64,000 nucleotides of DNA from Lachnospiraceae bacterium (GCA_003979345.1 RYVZ01000009.1:1-64000); one strand, 5' to 3'; shown: positions 46,179 to 55,788, counted from the first letter of the stretch. A program made the numbers and translations. Notes: generated from the letters alone by a model not told the origin.

Positions 46179-46961
46179 TCACTCGTATATAACTTCTGGC
46201 ATATAATTTTCTATTAAATTGTAATCTTCCTTGGAAATGATATATACTCCGTTGCCAGTCTGCTCAATGAAATATTTTCCATTATCTTCATATAGAAACA
46301 ATCGGCCAATCATGTTCTCTCCGCTAAAGAAGTCTATATTGATAATGTTTTCAACACGAACAGGCGTACCGATTTCCCCGCTCATTGTGGTGGGCATGGT
46401 ATTTTCTAATATGTTCAAAATGGTTTCCATATCATTCCGAGCGCTGATGGTAATGAGAGGATCCGCATTCTTTTTGAGAGAGATGCTGTCGATTGAATCC
46501 AGGCTCGGTAATTCAAGCTCATAAGCGGCTCCGCTTAATTCTTTCGCTTCTGTAAAATCCGGTATGACCGGCCTTCCTTCTGCCTCGAATTTTACACTAT
46601 AAAACCTGTCCTCTTTTTCATCGTAGAGCAGCAGGTATTCAAAATTGCAGATTGGCAAATCCTGTTCCTGTTCTGTCGTGAATGCTTCGTCGATCTGATT
46701 GGGGCGAACAGTATATTCATCGCAGGAAACTCCAAAGATCGTATATGCCGGAAGATATGTTGTTACCAGCATCTGCACATCAATCACTTTAAGGGAATAC
46801 GTTTTATCGTCCCTGATGTTCATTTCTGTATAATTTGATATTGCTTCGTTCAAGCGGTCAACAACAACCTGCTCCCTTGGCTTATGCTGCAGAAACAAAC
46901 AAATACATCCAATTCCAAATAAAACAAAACCTGGAAGAAGCATTAAAAATTTCTTTTTCAT
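46179..46961 (-). CDS. Membrane-anchored extracytoplasmic hypothetical protein
   Basis: This 260-residue protein has a short basic start and one membrane helix (LMLLPGFVLFGIGCICLFL), then about 235 residues outside the membrane. The extracellular part is acidic and beta-rich and seems to hold two halves, the second ending with GRLFLYEDNGKYFIEQ and VYIISKEDYNLI. No catalytic motif is recognised. The ATG at 46961 follows TAGGTGA closely; a GTG at 46970 is less likely. It lies directly downstream of the VanS-like fragment on the same strand. Confidence 0.75.
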   Translation of the reverse strand: MKKKFLMLLPGFVLFGIGCICLFLQHKPREQVVVDRLNEAISNYTEMNIRDDKTYSLKVIDVQMLVTTYLPAYTIFGVSCDEYTVRPNQIDEAFTTEQEQDLPICNFEYLLLYDEKEDRFYSVKFEAEGRPVIPDFTEAKELSGAAYELELPSLDSIDSISLKKNADPLITISARNDMETILNILENTMPTTMSGEIGTPVRVENIINIDFFSGENMIGRLFLYEDNGKYFIEQTGNGVYIISKEDYNLIENYMPEVIYE

Positions 46962-46993
46962 ATATGTCACCTACTGATTTCCTGTTGCTATGT

Positions 46994-47455
46994 TTACGAT
47001 ACGGCGGGCAGCGTCACCGTAAAAACGGTCAAACCATCCCCGCTTTCCACTGTGATCGTTCCCTTATGGAGTGTAATAATCTGCTTGGCGATGGCAAGCC
47101 CCAGCCCGTTCCCGCTGGAACCGCGCCCCGTATCCAGCCTGTAAAACTGCTCAAAAATTCGTTCCAGCTTCTCTCGGGGGATTGTTCCGCCGCAGTTGGA
47201 AAGTTTCAGCGTTACGCTGTCTCCGCTGTGTTTGGCCTCAATGGTGATTTCGGTTCCGTCGTAGCTGTAATTCACCGCATTCCGCAAAAGGTTGTCAAAG
47301 ACCCGTTGCATCTTGTCGGCGTCACAGTTCAGTAGAATGTCCTCCCCAACCGCAAGGCGGCAGGTCAGGCCCTTTTGGTCCAAAACCGGCTGAAACTCAT
47401 ACACAAACTGCTCCAGCAGGCGGGTCAGGTTGGGGTTCCTCCGGGACATATTCAT
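46994..47455 (-). pseudogene. Truncated VanS-like histidine kinase
   Basis: Only the C-terminal 150 residues of a sensor kinase are present. The HATPase domain is intact: FDNLLRNAVNYS (N box), then FEQFYRLD, and GNGLGLAIAKQ (G2 box). The sensor, membrane and His-phosphoacceptor regions are missing. At the 5' end, near 47430, the coding sequence runs into the end of the unrelated frame at 47397-47585. This is a recombination scar; no response regulator is adjacent. The fragment is closest in style to VanS-type kinases, but no van genes are present. Confidence 0.8.
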
Positions 47456-47585
47456 CCATCACGGGCTTCAACTGGCGGCTCTGAGCATCCTCCTCGGGCT
47501 TCTGAACCTTGGACGCGCCCAGCACCTTCTCAGCCGTTGTCAAAGGCTGAACTGCACCGGTGTTCACACCAGAAATCGGCATCAT
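47397..47585 (-). pseudogene. Fragment of a hypothetical protein fused to kinase DNA
   Basis: A 62-codon frame starts MMPISGVNTGAVQPL and continues sensibly to about MDEYVPEEPQ. It then runs out of frame over the start of the kinase fragment, so its own 3' end is lost. It follows the 157-residue gene at 47607 by 21 bases and probably formed a pair with it. Function not recognised. Confidence 0.5.
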
Positions 47586-47606
47586 ACGTCATTCCTCCTT
47601 GAAATT

Positions 47607-48080
47607 TTATGCGGTAAACGAAACTGTCGGTTCGGTTTCCAGCGGGGCGGCGGCAATTTCGCCAGCGGGCGTATAGGTAACCGGCTCACTGTCAATGGGC
47701 TCCGCCGCCTCAGCGGGCTCGTTGTTTTTCAGCGCCGCTTTCGCCGCCTCGCTGATCTGAACCAAATCGGTTTCCTGGGGGCGGCCCGATTCTGCGCCTT
47801 CCTCAGCCCGCTTGCGCTCCTCCCGGCGCTTCTCGATGGCGGCCTCCCGCTCCAGCTCTGCCTTTTCCTTCTCAGCTTTCGCCTCGGCCTTCATGCCCTT
47901 GTCCAGCTTCTCCTGGTACTTGACCGCTTTCTCAGTACACTCGCCGGTGTAACCCAGCGCCCGCTTCATCTTCTCCGTGTCGCCCTCGGTGCTGGCCTGC
48001 CGGTACACGCTCATAGGCGTACCCGACAGCTTGATATTGGAGCTGGCTCCCAGAAGCCCTTCCATCATCTGTACGTTCAT
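47607..48080 (-). CDS. Charged coiled-coil hypothetical protein
   Basis: This 157-residue protein begins MNVQMMEGLLGASSNIK and has a long Lys/Glu/Ala-rich coiled coil (about 55-110, KAEAKAEKEKAELERE), then a Glu/Pro-rich tail. There is no signal peptide. GC content is clearly higher than in the flanking genes, suggesting transfer from another Clostridia lineage. It is intact, but its downstream partner is truncated. Function not recognised. Confidence 0.6.
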   Translation of the reverse strand: MNVQMMEGLLGASSNIKLSGTPMSVYRQASTEGDTEKMKRALGYTGECTEKAVKYQEKLDKGMKAEAKAEKEKAELEREAAIEKRREERKRAEEGAESGRPQETDLVQISEAAKAALKNNEPAEAAEPIDSEPVTYTPAGEIAAAPLETEPTVSFTA

Positions 48081-48214
48081 GTTTGCATCCCCTTTCTATG
48101 GCTAATTTTGCAAAAAAGTTCTTTGCTTTTATCAGTCTATAGAGCAAAGGACACCATTTCAAGGCTCTTGTAATGAAATGCTCTCTGGATGTCATGAAAT
48201 GTTCTGCGGGAACG

Positions 48215-48520
48215 CTATTCCACTGCCCGCATCTGCTCAACCAAGGATTGCTTTCTCTGTCTGCTGACCGTCCAGGCGGACAGGAGAAATTCCAGGCCGA
48301 ACAGCACCAGGAGAAACAGGCCCATTTCCAGTATCGGAAATTGATAGGGCACGATCTCACCGGCAAAGGATCGTCGGCTGACCTCCCGGCACACCACCAC
48401 CGCAATCGGAAGTCCGATCAGCAGAACAGCCAGGGCGGCAAAGGCCGCATAGCAGAGCCCTTCGCAAATGTTCATCCGGCACAGCTGCTTTCCGGTCAAG
48501 CCGACGGAGCGCATTCATAG
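48215..48520 (-). pseudogene. Truncated FtsX/MacB-type ABC permease
   Basis: Only the last 99 residues of an FtsX-family permease remain: MRSVGLTGKQL, two membrane helices (AAFAALAVLLIGLPIAVVV and MGLFLLVLFGLEFLLS), and the family-typical ending VEQMRAVE. A stop codon lies directly upstream in frame, so the rest has been lost. The order permease then kinase is the reverse of the normal two-component-ABC cassette, so the segment has been rearranged as well as truncated. Confidence 0.75.
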
Positions 48521-48648
48521 CCTACTTGACACTACCTATAAAATTTTTAGTAGATTTGCAAATCTATATAAGAGAAAGACAGTTTGAACCAAATTGTAAA
48601 CTGAAGAATTATTATTTGATAAATAAGGATGTATGTATGAAAAATATA

Positions 48649-48703
48649 TTGACCTTGTATTCTACAAGGTGTAATATAGAGCATATTACATATTGTAGAA
48701 TAC
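48649..48703 (+). promoter_or_regulatory. BlaI-type promoter-operator
   Basis: A strong promoter, TTGACC (48649-48654) and TAATAT (48672-48677) with a 17-base spacer, is overlapped by a 47-base inverted repeat (48657-48703). The outer arms GTATTCTACAA and TTGTAGAATAC pair exactly, as do the inner arms TGTAATAT and ATATTACA. Two TACA-N3-TGTA elements, the core of BlaI/MecI sites, are included. Repressor binding would cover the -10 box and start site. Confidence 0.85.
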
Positions 48704-48716
48704 AGAGGACAACACT

Positions 48717-49076
48717 ATGCACGAGTTGAGAATGGGAACTGCCGAGGCAAAGTTTGCGGATATGATTTGGGAGAAAGAACCAATTTCGTCAGGAGACTTG
48801 GCGAAATTGGCAAATGCTGCGTTTGGGTGGAAGAAGCCCACCTCTTTTACGGTATTAAAGCGATTGTGTGAACGTGGTCTTTTTCAAAATCTAAATGGTA
48901 CTGTTACTTCCCTGATTTCCCAAAAAGAGTTTTATGCATGTCACAGTGAGCTATATGTAGAAAAAGCATTCGGGGGTTCTTTGCCTGCTTTTTTAGCTGC
49001 ATTTGGAACAAGAAAAAAACTTACGGATGATGAAATTGAAGAAATTCAAAGAATCATTGATTCCATGAGGAGGTGA
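48717..49076 (+). CDS. BlaI/MecI-family repressor with clear operator
   Basis: This 119-residue protein is a winged-helix repressor of the penicillinase-repressor family, with GTAEAKFADMIWEKEPIS, KKPTSFTVLKRLCERGLF and a C-terminal dimer helix ending in EIQRIIDSMRR. It should bind the dyad directly upstream and repress its own operon. The M56 sensor gene starts four bases after its stop, and that gene's AGGAGGTGA site lies in the last codons of this one, so the two are coupled. No beta-lactamase is adjacent. Confidence 0.92.
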   Translation: MHELRMGTAEAKFADMIWEKEPISSGDLAKLANAAFGWKKPTSFTVLKRLCERGLFQNLNGTVTSLISQKEFYACHSELYVEKAFGGSLPAFLAAFGTRKKLTDDEIEEIQRIIDSMRR

Positions 49077-49079
49077 CAT

Positions 49080-51107
49080 ATGCTGGAACAGATTTTCGTA
49101 AAGGTTTTGGACATGAGCCGGGCAGCAAGCATAGTCATTGCCATCGTATTGATTGCACGCTTTTTGTTAAAGAGATATCCAAAATATATTTCTTATATGC
49201 TTTGGAGCGTTGTTTTATTCAGGCTTCTCTGTCCTGTTACATTAGAGTCAAAGATCAGCCCGATTCCGAATTTAACGCCTGCATTTCGAGAATATGTGCA
49301 GGAAAAAGACGCTGATCTGACTGAAAACGATGGTAATAGATTGCCTGAAGATTTGTTGGCTCCAAACATTGGAAGTGTGATGGGAAATATGGCTGTAAGT
49401 GAACAAGCTGCGCACGCGGGACCATATCTGAACGGAGGAGCTAAGGCGGGAGAGGCTTCCTGGCAGGAGCTGTTTATCTTATTTGGGAAATATGTCTGGA
49501 TGGCAGGAATAGGTGCTTTATTTCTGTATTGTGTATTATCAGCCGCCAGTATTCGCAGTAGAGTATCAATGTCAATTCTCATAAAAGAAAACATTTATCG
49601 TGTGGATGAAAACATATCTCCGTTTGTTATGGGTATAGTTCATCCCAAAATATATTTACCGGAAGACTTAAGTGAGAAAGAACAGAAATGCATTATTTTA
49701 CATGAAAAGTTTCATATCAGGCGTTTTGATCATATCATAAAACCGGTAGCGTTTATTGCACTGTGTATTCATTGGTTTAATCCGATGGTGTGGATTGCAT
49801 TTATACTTTTTTGCAGGGATATGGAAATGAGCTGTGATGAGGCGGTCATAAAAAGGCTGGGAGAGACTGTCAAAGCGGATTATTCTGCATCTCTGCTGTC
49901 ACTCGCAACGAAACGGCGTATGATTCGTGTGATTCCGGTAGACTTTGGAGAAGGGAATACAAAGGAAAGAGTTAAGAATCTGGCAATGTTCAGGAAAACG
50001 AAAAAAGGAATCCTGGCTATTCTGATTTTGGGAGTCGCGGTCCTCATAGTATGTCTGGCGTTTACTCATAAAGATATGATGCCAGATGCAGATACATCTG
50101 GTGATGGAAAAGGGAGTGTTGCCGCAAAAAATAATGAAATACCGGACGAGCCAAATGAACCGGATGAACCGGCACAATTAAATGTTTCTTTGAATATCGC
50201 AGAATACTATACTACGAAAACGGGAAATCCGTCCCAGCTCTATGATATTGATGCTGACAATGTTTTATGGGGCAGTGGAAAAAATGAATATGGACAATTG
50301 GGTCAGGGGACTCAGGATTATGAATTTTATTATCAAAAAGTAAAAATTGCGGAAAATGTGCTTCATGTAGACTATTCCCAGACAGGGTTTGCTATTTATC
50401 TTACCGCAGATCATAAGCTTTATGGCTTGGGAAACGCCGGATGCGGCGCGCTGCAGCAATATGAAAAGTGGGATTGGGCTCAGTATGTAAACGGGGAACA
50501 TAATACTATAACAATGCCGGTCCTGCTGATGGAAAATGTGATTTATGCCTGCTGTGGAAGAGATGATATTGTCTGTCTGAAGGAAGACGGAACAGTATGG
50601 ACATGGGGAACAGTTTATATGGAAGGTAACGTTATGTCGCAAAATGTATACTTCATCGACAAGCCCCAAAAAATTTTAGAAAATGCGGTTTTCATCACGG
50701 GTGGATGGTTTAACCATGCGGCATTACTTCAGGATGGAACAGTATGGACTTGGGGATACAATAGTGCAGGAAACTGCGGTGTTGCAGACCTTACCGTGAT
50801 TAGTGAGCCAACAAAAGTTGCAGAAGGAGTGGTTATGGTTTGGACTGACCTTGCTGTAGATTATCCGCAGCCGGATGCAGACACAATTGCTTTGGCGTGG
50901 GCGGGAAATCAGAGGTACACTGTGCCTGATGATATTTCAGAGTTTGATGATGTCTGGCCAAGACTCTTAAACAATACAGTGATTCAGAAGGCGGATGGCT
51001 CATTTTGGGTATGCGGCGAAAATGTAGGGACAGAAGAAAAGGTCGTACACGGTGCGGAAGGTGATTATTCTGTCATTTATACTCATGATTTTCAGCTCTG
51101 TGAATAG
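49080..51107 (+). CDS. M56 membrane protease with RCC1-like extracellular domain
   Basis: This 675-residue protein joins a BlaR1-type N-terminal half to an unusual sensor. Membrane helices surround the M56 protease domain with H208-E-K-F-H212 and EMSCDE about 45 residues later. A last helix at about 318-336 and an acidic linker (PDEPNEPDEPAQ) lead to about 300 extracellular residues. These contain at least five RCC1/BNR-like blades: LWGSGKNEYGQLGQG, LYGLGNAGCGAL, VWTWGTVYMEG, VWTWGYNSAGNCG and FWVCGENVG. In BlaR1 this position holds a penicillin-binding domain. Signal perception by a propeller, then protease activation and BlaI cleavage, is the likely mechanism; the ligand is unknown. Confidence 0.9.
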   Translation: MLEQIFVKVLDMSRAASIVIAIVLIARFLLKRYPKYISYMLWSVVLFRLLCPVTLESKISPIPNLTPAFREYVQEKDADLTENDGNRLPEDLLAPNIGSVMGNMAVSEQAAHAGPYLNGGAKAGEASWQELFILFGKYVWMAGIGALFLYCVLSAASIRSRVSMSILIKENIYRVDENISPFVMGIVHPKIYLPEDLSEKEQKCIILHEKFHIRRFDHIIKPVAFIALCIHWFNPMVWIAFILFCRDMEMSCDEAVIKRLGETVKADYSASLLSLATKRRMIRVIPVDFGEGNTKERVKNLAMFRKTKKGILAILILGVAVLIVCLAFTHKDMMPDADTSGDGKGSVAAKNNEIPDEPNEPDEPAQLNVSLNIAEYYTTKTGNPSQLYDIDADNVLWGSGKNEYGQLGQGTQDYEFYYQKVKIAENVLHVDYSQTGFAIYLTADHKLYGLGNAGCGALQQYEKWDWAQYVNGEHNTITMPVLLMENVIYACCGRDDIVCLKEDGTVWTWGTVYMEGNVMSQNVYFIDKPQKILENAVFITGGWFNHAALLQDGTVWTWGYNSAGNCGVADLTVISEPTKVAEGVVMVWTDLAVDYPQPDADTIALAWAGNQRYTVPDDISEFDDVWPRLLNNTVIQKADGSFWVCGENVGTEEKVVHGAEGDYSVIYTHDFQLCE

Positions 51108-51153
51108 CCTTGACAGAAGGAATGTATAGGTATAAATGGAGGGACTGATAGAG

Positions 51154-51606
51154 ATGAAAAAAAATCTTGCAACGGGATTATTGGTGATAGAAACTATCTT
51201 ATTGATTCTCATTCTATTATTCAACGCCAGAAATAAGACCGCAGGAACTGAAGACTCTGAGGGAATAAATTCAGACAGGTATAGGGATATGACGGTTTCT
51301 GATAATACGGAGCTTCTAAGAGAGGCGTCACCAGCGGGTGATTACACTTTGCTGATCACAAGAATCGCAGAGCCGGATTTTCCATTTGGAGAGGATCATC
51401 TTCAGATAACGCTTTTTGAAGTGATTCCGGAGGGTGAGGCGCCGCGTGCTTATTACAGGACATCGTTTCAGGCGGATGTTGCTAATGACGGGGCTCCTGC
51501 TGCTTATCAAATAGAATGGTTAGAAGAGGGAGTTCAGATTGCGTTGACAGGTTCAGAGCAGCCCACAGCATATTACATTTTGCCGTTTAAGGGAATTGAT
51601 GAATAG
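51154..51606 (+). CDS. Small membrane-anchored extracytoplasmic protein
   Basis: This 150-residue protein has an N-terminal membrane helix (LATGLLVIETILLILILLF) and an acidic extracellular domain. That domain looks beta-rich, with segments GDYTLLITRIAEPDF, ITLFEVIPEG and YQIEWLEEGVQIAL. No family is recognised. GGAGGG lies ten bases upstream of the ATG at 51154. It is the third gene of the BlaI/M56-RCC1 operon, 46 bases after the sensor, and may be its regulated output or a sensor accessory; this is inferred from position. Confidence 0.75.
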   Translation: MKKNLATGLLVIETILLILILLFNARNKTAGTEDSEGINSDRYRDMTVSDNTELLREASPAGDYTLLITRIAEPDFPFGEDHLQITLFEVIPEGEAPRAYYRTSFQADVANDGAPAAYQIEWLEEGVQIALTGSEQPTAYYILPFKGIDE

Positions 51607-51622
51607 ATATATACTGCTCAAT

Positions 51623-51670
51623 AAAAAAGAATAGCTCAGACAGAATGCTTTTGATAGCAATCTGCCTGAG
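51623..51670 (-). terminator. Terminator of the DUF1906-like gene
   Basis: On the minus strand, CTCAGGCAGA pairs with TCTGTCTGAG around a TGC/GCA inner stem, followed after three bases by TTCTTTTTT. Confidence 0.75.
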
Positions 51671-51728
51671 TTAAAGTAGTTATTTTACAGAGAATTTGTT
51701 ATTTTAGATTAGCTGAATGCACTTTCGC

Positions 51729-54118
51729 TTATAGCTCGAAATATACATAGTTTGCAAAGGAGTTACAACAGGATTCGACTACTTCTGAAGAAGGATTTTT
51801 CCCAAAGTACATGAGAATTAAGTCGCTGTCGTTTTCTATTATTTCCTTTACTGCGTCTTTTATAGACTGTAAATATTCTGAGCAGCCGATATCTTCGAGA
51901 AGATAGGTAAATCGATTTGATACAAAGTTGGCATAGTATTCTCTAAGTGACTCAGAGAAAGAATGCGCAGATGAGGATGATTTTGTGATTATTTGCGCAA
52001 TCTTGATGGCATCTGCGTCCCCGCACAAATCCTCAAATGCGAATTGTGACGCTGATGCACCAACCAGTGAAGCTGCAATATCCTGACAGTTTCCGCCAAT
52101 TTCATTTAGTCGGTTAGTAGTATCTTGCATCGATGAGGCTAAGTCTCCAGCCCATCCTACCCATGATCTCGGAACGGTATTTATACCGAAATAGGCTTCT
52201 GCCGTAGCCGCCATATGCTTTAAATCAATTAGGCCGTCATGTTCGTCAGAAATAAGTACCTGATCTCCAGAACGCATATACTGGGAGAGGTTATCGTATA
52301 GACCATTATATGTGCCGCTTTCTTGACTTTTGTTTTGCACATAACTGACAAAGTCTGTGTTGATAGCGCTAAGCAGACCGATTGTCCAATACATAGAAGT
52401 ATATGCAATACTTCTTAAAAAATTGGTAATTCCGGACGCTAATATTATTGGTGCCGGATGGGGTTCCGGATTGTCTTCGGTGGCGTATTGCCGCTGATAC
52501 CATTCAGTATACAAATCTTCCAATCTTTCGATTAAGGGAAGGACCTCTGATATTGTTGGACTTCCAGGAATATTTGGTTTAGACGGCTGCAAATATGTAT
52601 AAACCTCCAACGACTTAACTGGCTCAAATTTTCCTGAATACGCATCTTTATCAATGGCCCATTTTCCGTCAGCCACAGTGTCCATATTAATTTCGGCATA
52701 CTGGTCGAAGTTCCAGTTTGACGGAATTTTAAAACCCATATTACCGCTGTAGCCGGTTGACATATCACTTACAAAACAGGTTTCGGCATATCCTGACTCG
52801 CAGACCTGAGTACATACATTTCTTGTCCCGTACACGCCGATCAAAAATACAGGGTCTATTGATTCTGAAAGAGCCTTAAAGTAATGTAGTATATAGTTCG
52901 CTATCATTGATGATGTGGCGTCTAAATCAACGGCAAAGTAAATGATGTTTCCTTCTGGAATACCCAATTTACGGGCGGCTTGAACCGCCTTTTAGCATCT
53001 GTCTTACCTCGCTGACTGGTAAAATAAGAAATGTCGGTCGTGGATTCTTGAAAAATGGGGAAGAGGTACAATCCATTATTCAAAGTTCTTTTTGGTTCAT
53101 CGGCCCTCAGCCCCTTGAATTCACCGCCCGTAAGATATCGACCAACAATATTGTAACCTTTACTTTTTAATTCTGCCGCACGGCTTGCTGTTATTTCGAA
53201 TCGCGTATCACACGCAGTACAAGCTCTATCAGGGTTACCTTTACTAAGGAGTAAGGACATCCACGTGTTTATGTCTGCGGTTTCCGTTACATCTAATTTT
53301 AGGTCGTTTTGGAATTGTGCAACAGTTGATTTTAGTGTATAATCCCAATTAGCATTGTTGATGCCGACTGTGTACCCATTGCAGCATAAGGCGTATTTTA
53401 ACAGATAGGTTGCATCTTCAACCTCTTTGTCTGTTAATTCGCCAGAAGTATCCGGTAGAATGGGGCATCGTGCTTTCGTCTGCGATCCGAAGGTACCGGT
53501 TGCTTCGCTTGCCGAAAATCCTTCTATAGCTTGCAGCACTTTAATAAGCGCCTTATTCATTTCTCTTCCGTATAGACCATCACAGGGAATTAACCCGATA
53601 TAGTCCTCATATTTTCGGTTTAATTGTTGCTGAATGCTCCGGATTAGAAAGGTTCCACCCTGTCCGTGTATTACAATAAATTGATCCATTGAAAGTAACG
53701 CTTTCATTACATTGAGCGTGACGGTAGAATCCGAATTTTCATATCCGGCATCTTCCTTTAGTGCTTTTACAGCCGCTCCGGTGCCGCCGTAAAAATGTTC
53801 TGTAATACCTGATGCACCTGTGCTATATCCTTTACACCATAATGCACCCTGAATGATAGCGTAGACTCTGCTGGTTGTGGTATCATTTGCATTCTGCTGT
53901 ATGATCCCGTTGGGGTATTGTGCATTAAAAAGTTTAACTGTTGTTGGTCCGAAGTTATTTGCAGTTTGTGTAATGCCTAATTCGATTTGGAATGCTTTTG
54001 TTAAGGCGTGTATGGTTCCCCAACCGGTTTTCCCGTCTTCGGCAATTACATCATATCCACTGTTGCCACCATACATAGCGTTAAGATATTTTTGTGTTCT
54101 TAATACCATTTCGTCCAT
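51729..54118 (-). pseudogene. Frameshifted DUF1906 glycosidase-like protein with wall-binding repeats
   Basis: The intact reading would be about 795 residues. The first part (54118 to about 52990) has three peptidoglycan-binding-like segments and the start of a DUF1906 (GH25-like) domain, GYNIVGRYLTGG. The domain continues in another frame from about 52985 with KLGIPEGNIIYFAVDLDAT, then VFLIGVYGTRNVC. Adding one base in the AAAAGGCGG stretch near 52988 (minus strand) joins the two halves exactly, giving a continuous domain. A mostly helical C-terminal region of about 270 residues follows. There is no signal peptide. It is either a recently broken gene or a sequencing error in a homopolymer. 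Predicted role: peptidoglycan or glycan hydrolysis. Confidence 0.85.
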
Positions 54119-54279
54119 AATTGTACCATCCTTTTTTTAGATTTTTTATTTGTAAGCTTACATCGGATAAAAAGAGTAAAAGTCGTAATTTGTAAACTCA
54201 TATTTTGTCTTTTATATCTTTGCAATGAATAATAAATGTATATTCGGTGAATTAAAAGAAAAATATAAACAACAGTACA

Positions 54280-54630
54280 ATGGAAGGCATGGATGTAGAG
54301 GTGAATCCGTTGTTCTGCTTTTCAAAAGAATATGCAGAACTGTTTGACTAAAACCTGATCGGTTATGAAAAGATGCGGGAGATTTTCTTTGATGCCGTCA
54401 TGCGCTATATGGTATAGCTTAATCTGCCGCAGGGACTGTCAAAACAGGAATATGTGCTCCGATTTTTGCACTTTCCAGTTTCAGATCATGCAATGGTAGA
54501 GCATTCGGCTGTTGATCGAATTGTTGTAGGCTTGAGCCCTGCTCGGGGAGTTAAATGGAAACCTGTAAGTGGATATATTATGTATCCTCATGGTTGTGCT
54601 CATAAAGAGTTTATTGAAATGACGGAATAA
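54280..54630 (+). pseudogene. Short gene with two in-frame stop codons
   Basis: A 117-codon frame from ATG 54280 to TAA 54630 is open except for TAA at 54349 and TAG at 54415. The peptide is protein-like throughout (NPLFCFSKEYAELFD, NLIGYEKMREIFFDAVMRYM, LPQGLSKQEYVLRFLHFP). Both stops could each come from a single C-to-T change in a Gln codon. No family is recognised. A GGCTGCC/GGCAGCC hairpin follows at 54642-54671. Confidence 0.5.
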
Positions 54631-54641
54631 ATTTTGAGGCT

Positions 54642-54674
54642 GCCTCACTTACTATTCAGTGTGGCAGCCCCCTT
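54642..54674 (+). terminator. Hairpin after the interrupted gene
   Basis: GGCTGCC pairs with GGCAGCC, extended by CACT/AGTG after one mismatch, and is followed by CCCCTTT. The T run is short. Confidence 0.45.
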
Positions 54675-54924
54675 TGTGTGCATATTAAGCACTGTTATCT
54701 TTTGTATACTGGTATTGTAGCATTTGTTGTTGAAGAATACAAGAGCTACGCAAAAATTCATTGAAAATGAAATAATGCATAGCATACTTTCAAATATAAA
54801 CTTTTTGAAGAGATTATATATTAAAGAAGAAATTGACGAAAGCGATCATATGTTATAAGATTTTACAATACAAAAGAAAGGATATAGTGTTTCTTTTTTT
54901 GAAGACATCGTACAGGATAATAAT

Positions 54925-55734
54925 ATGTTTACAGATGTACTAAAATGGTCATCGAATAATATTTCCACGATTAAGGATATTTTGTGGATCATCTTTACTT
55001 TGATCGCTACTGTTATCGCTGTTTTGACGTATAAGCGTGCCCGATATACGATATTACAGCCGCTGCGCTCAGAGATAATAAAGAGACAGACTGATCTGTT
55101 GATTGATATTATGGAAGCCTTTTCCGATGATAATCAACTGATTCTTGATTTAGATTTATATAAAATCGTAACGTTGAATACTTATAAGATCCTAAACCAG
55201 TGAGGATTTGTTCTTAACGGAGCAGAAATGCTGCAAAAAGAATGCGATAAGCATTTGGTGGGAGGGATGATCGTAAAAAGAGGCGGCCAGCTGGAAATGT
55301 TTGAAAAGCCGGAGTCCATTCATTTATATGGAAAAGATGAGGCTAAGGCGGACATCGATTTTGGTAATAAATTTTATGAGAGCTTGAAAGAGGGAAAAAT
55401 TGATATTGAAATCATCTATCTCACAAGAAAATATTATGAGACAATGAAACGGTATCAAAGCCTCATGAATAATGCTTTTCTACCCAAAGAAATGAAAGCG
55501 CTTATGGAAAAGATCATTAAAAATATCTATGATGATATTACGATAAATCTTAAACAGCTATTAGAAGATTTTGTGTGTAATGTCTATGAGAAAAGGAAAA
55601 ATAGTGAAAAATTCGGCATTAATACGGTAGGAATCTATAATGAGTTCAATGAAAAACGACATGATAATTCGCAATTGATTACGAAAGTGAGAGCGAGGAC
55701 CAGAGAGTATTTGATGATCGATAAGAAGTGGTAA
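54925..55734 (+). pseudogene. Membrane-anchored hypothetical gene with in-frame TGA
   Basis: One frame of 269 codons runs from 54925 to 55734, interrupted only by TGA at 55201-55203. The first part has a membrane helix (ILWIIFTLIATVIAVLTY) and a helical stretch ending KILNQ. The second part resumes in the same frame as GFVLNGAEM and is Lys/Glu-rich with many helices (NKFYESLKEGKIDIEIIYL, DITINLKQLLEDF). The common frame and continuous character indicate one protein of about 31 kDa with a nonsense mutation or readthrough. The downstream ATG at 55228 could restart translation. Function not recognised. Confidence 0.65.
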
Positions 55735-55750
55735 TCTGGTGCCTGATCAA

Positions 55751-55788
55751 AAAAAGTCCCTGATGCGGAAACATCAGGGACTTTCCAT
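55751..55788 (+). terminator. Rho-independent-like terminator
   Basis: AAAGTCCCTGATG (55753-55765) pairs perfectly with CATCAGGGACTTT (55772-55784). It starts 17 bases after the stop of the interrupted gene. Confidence 0.8.

Noticed and set aside
46994..47455. Functional vancomycin-resistance sensor
   Set aside because: Only the ATPase end of the kinase remains, with no response regulator or van genes.
48526..48729. Small plus-strand open frame before the BlaI gene
   Set aside because: It covers the promoter and operator and shows no coding character.
48649..51107. Beta-lactam resistance operon
   Set aside because: BlaI and M56 are present, but there is no beta-lactamase or penicillin-binding protein gene and the sensor has a different extracellular domain.
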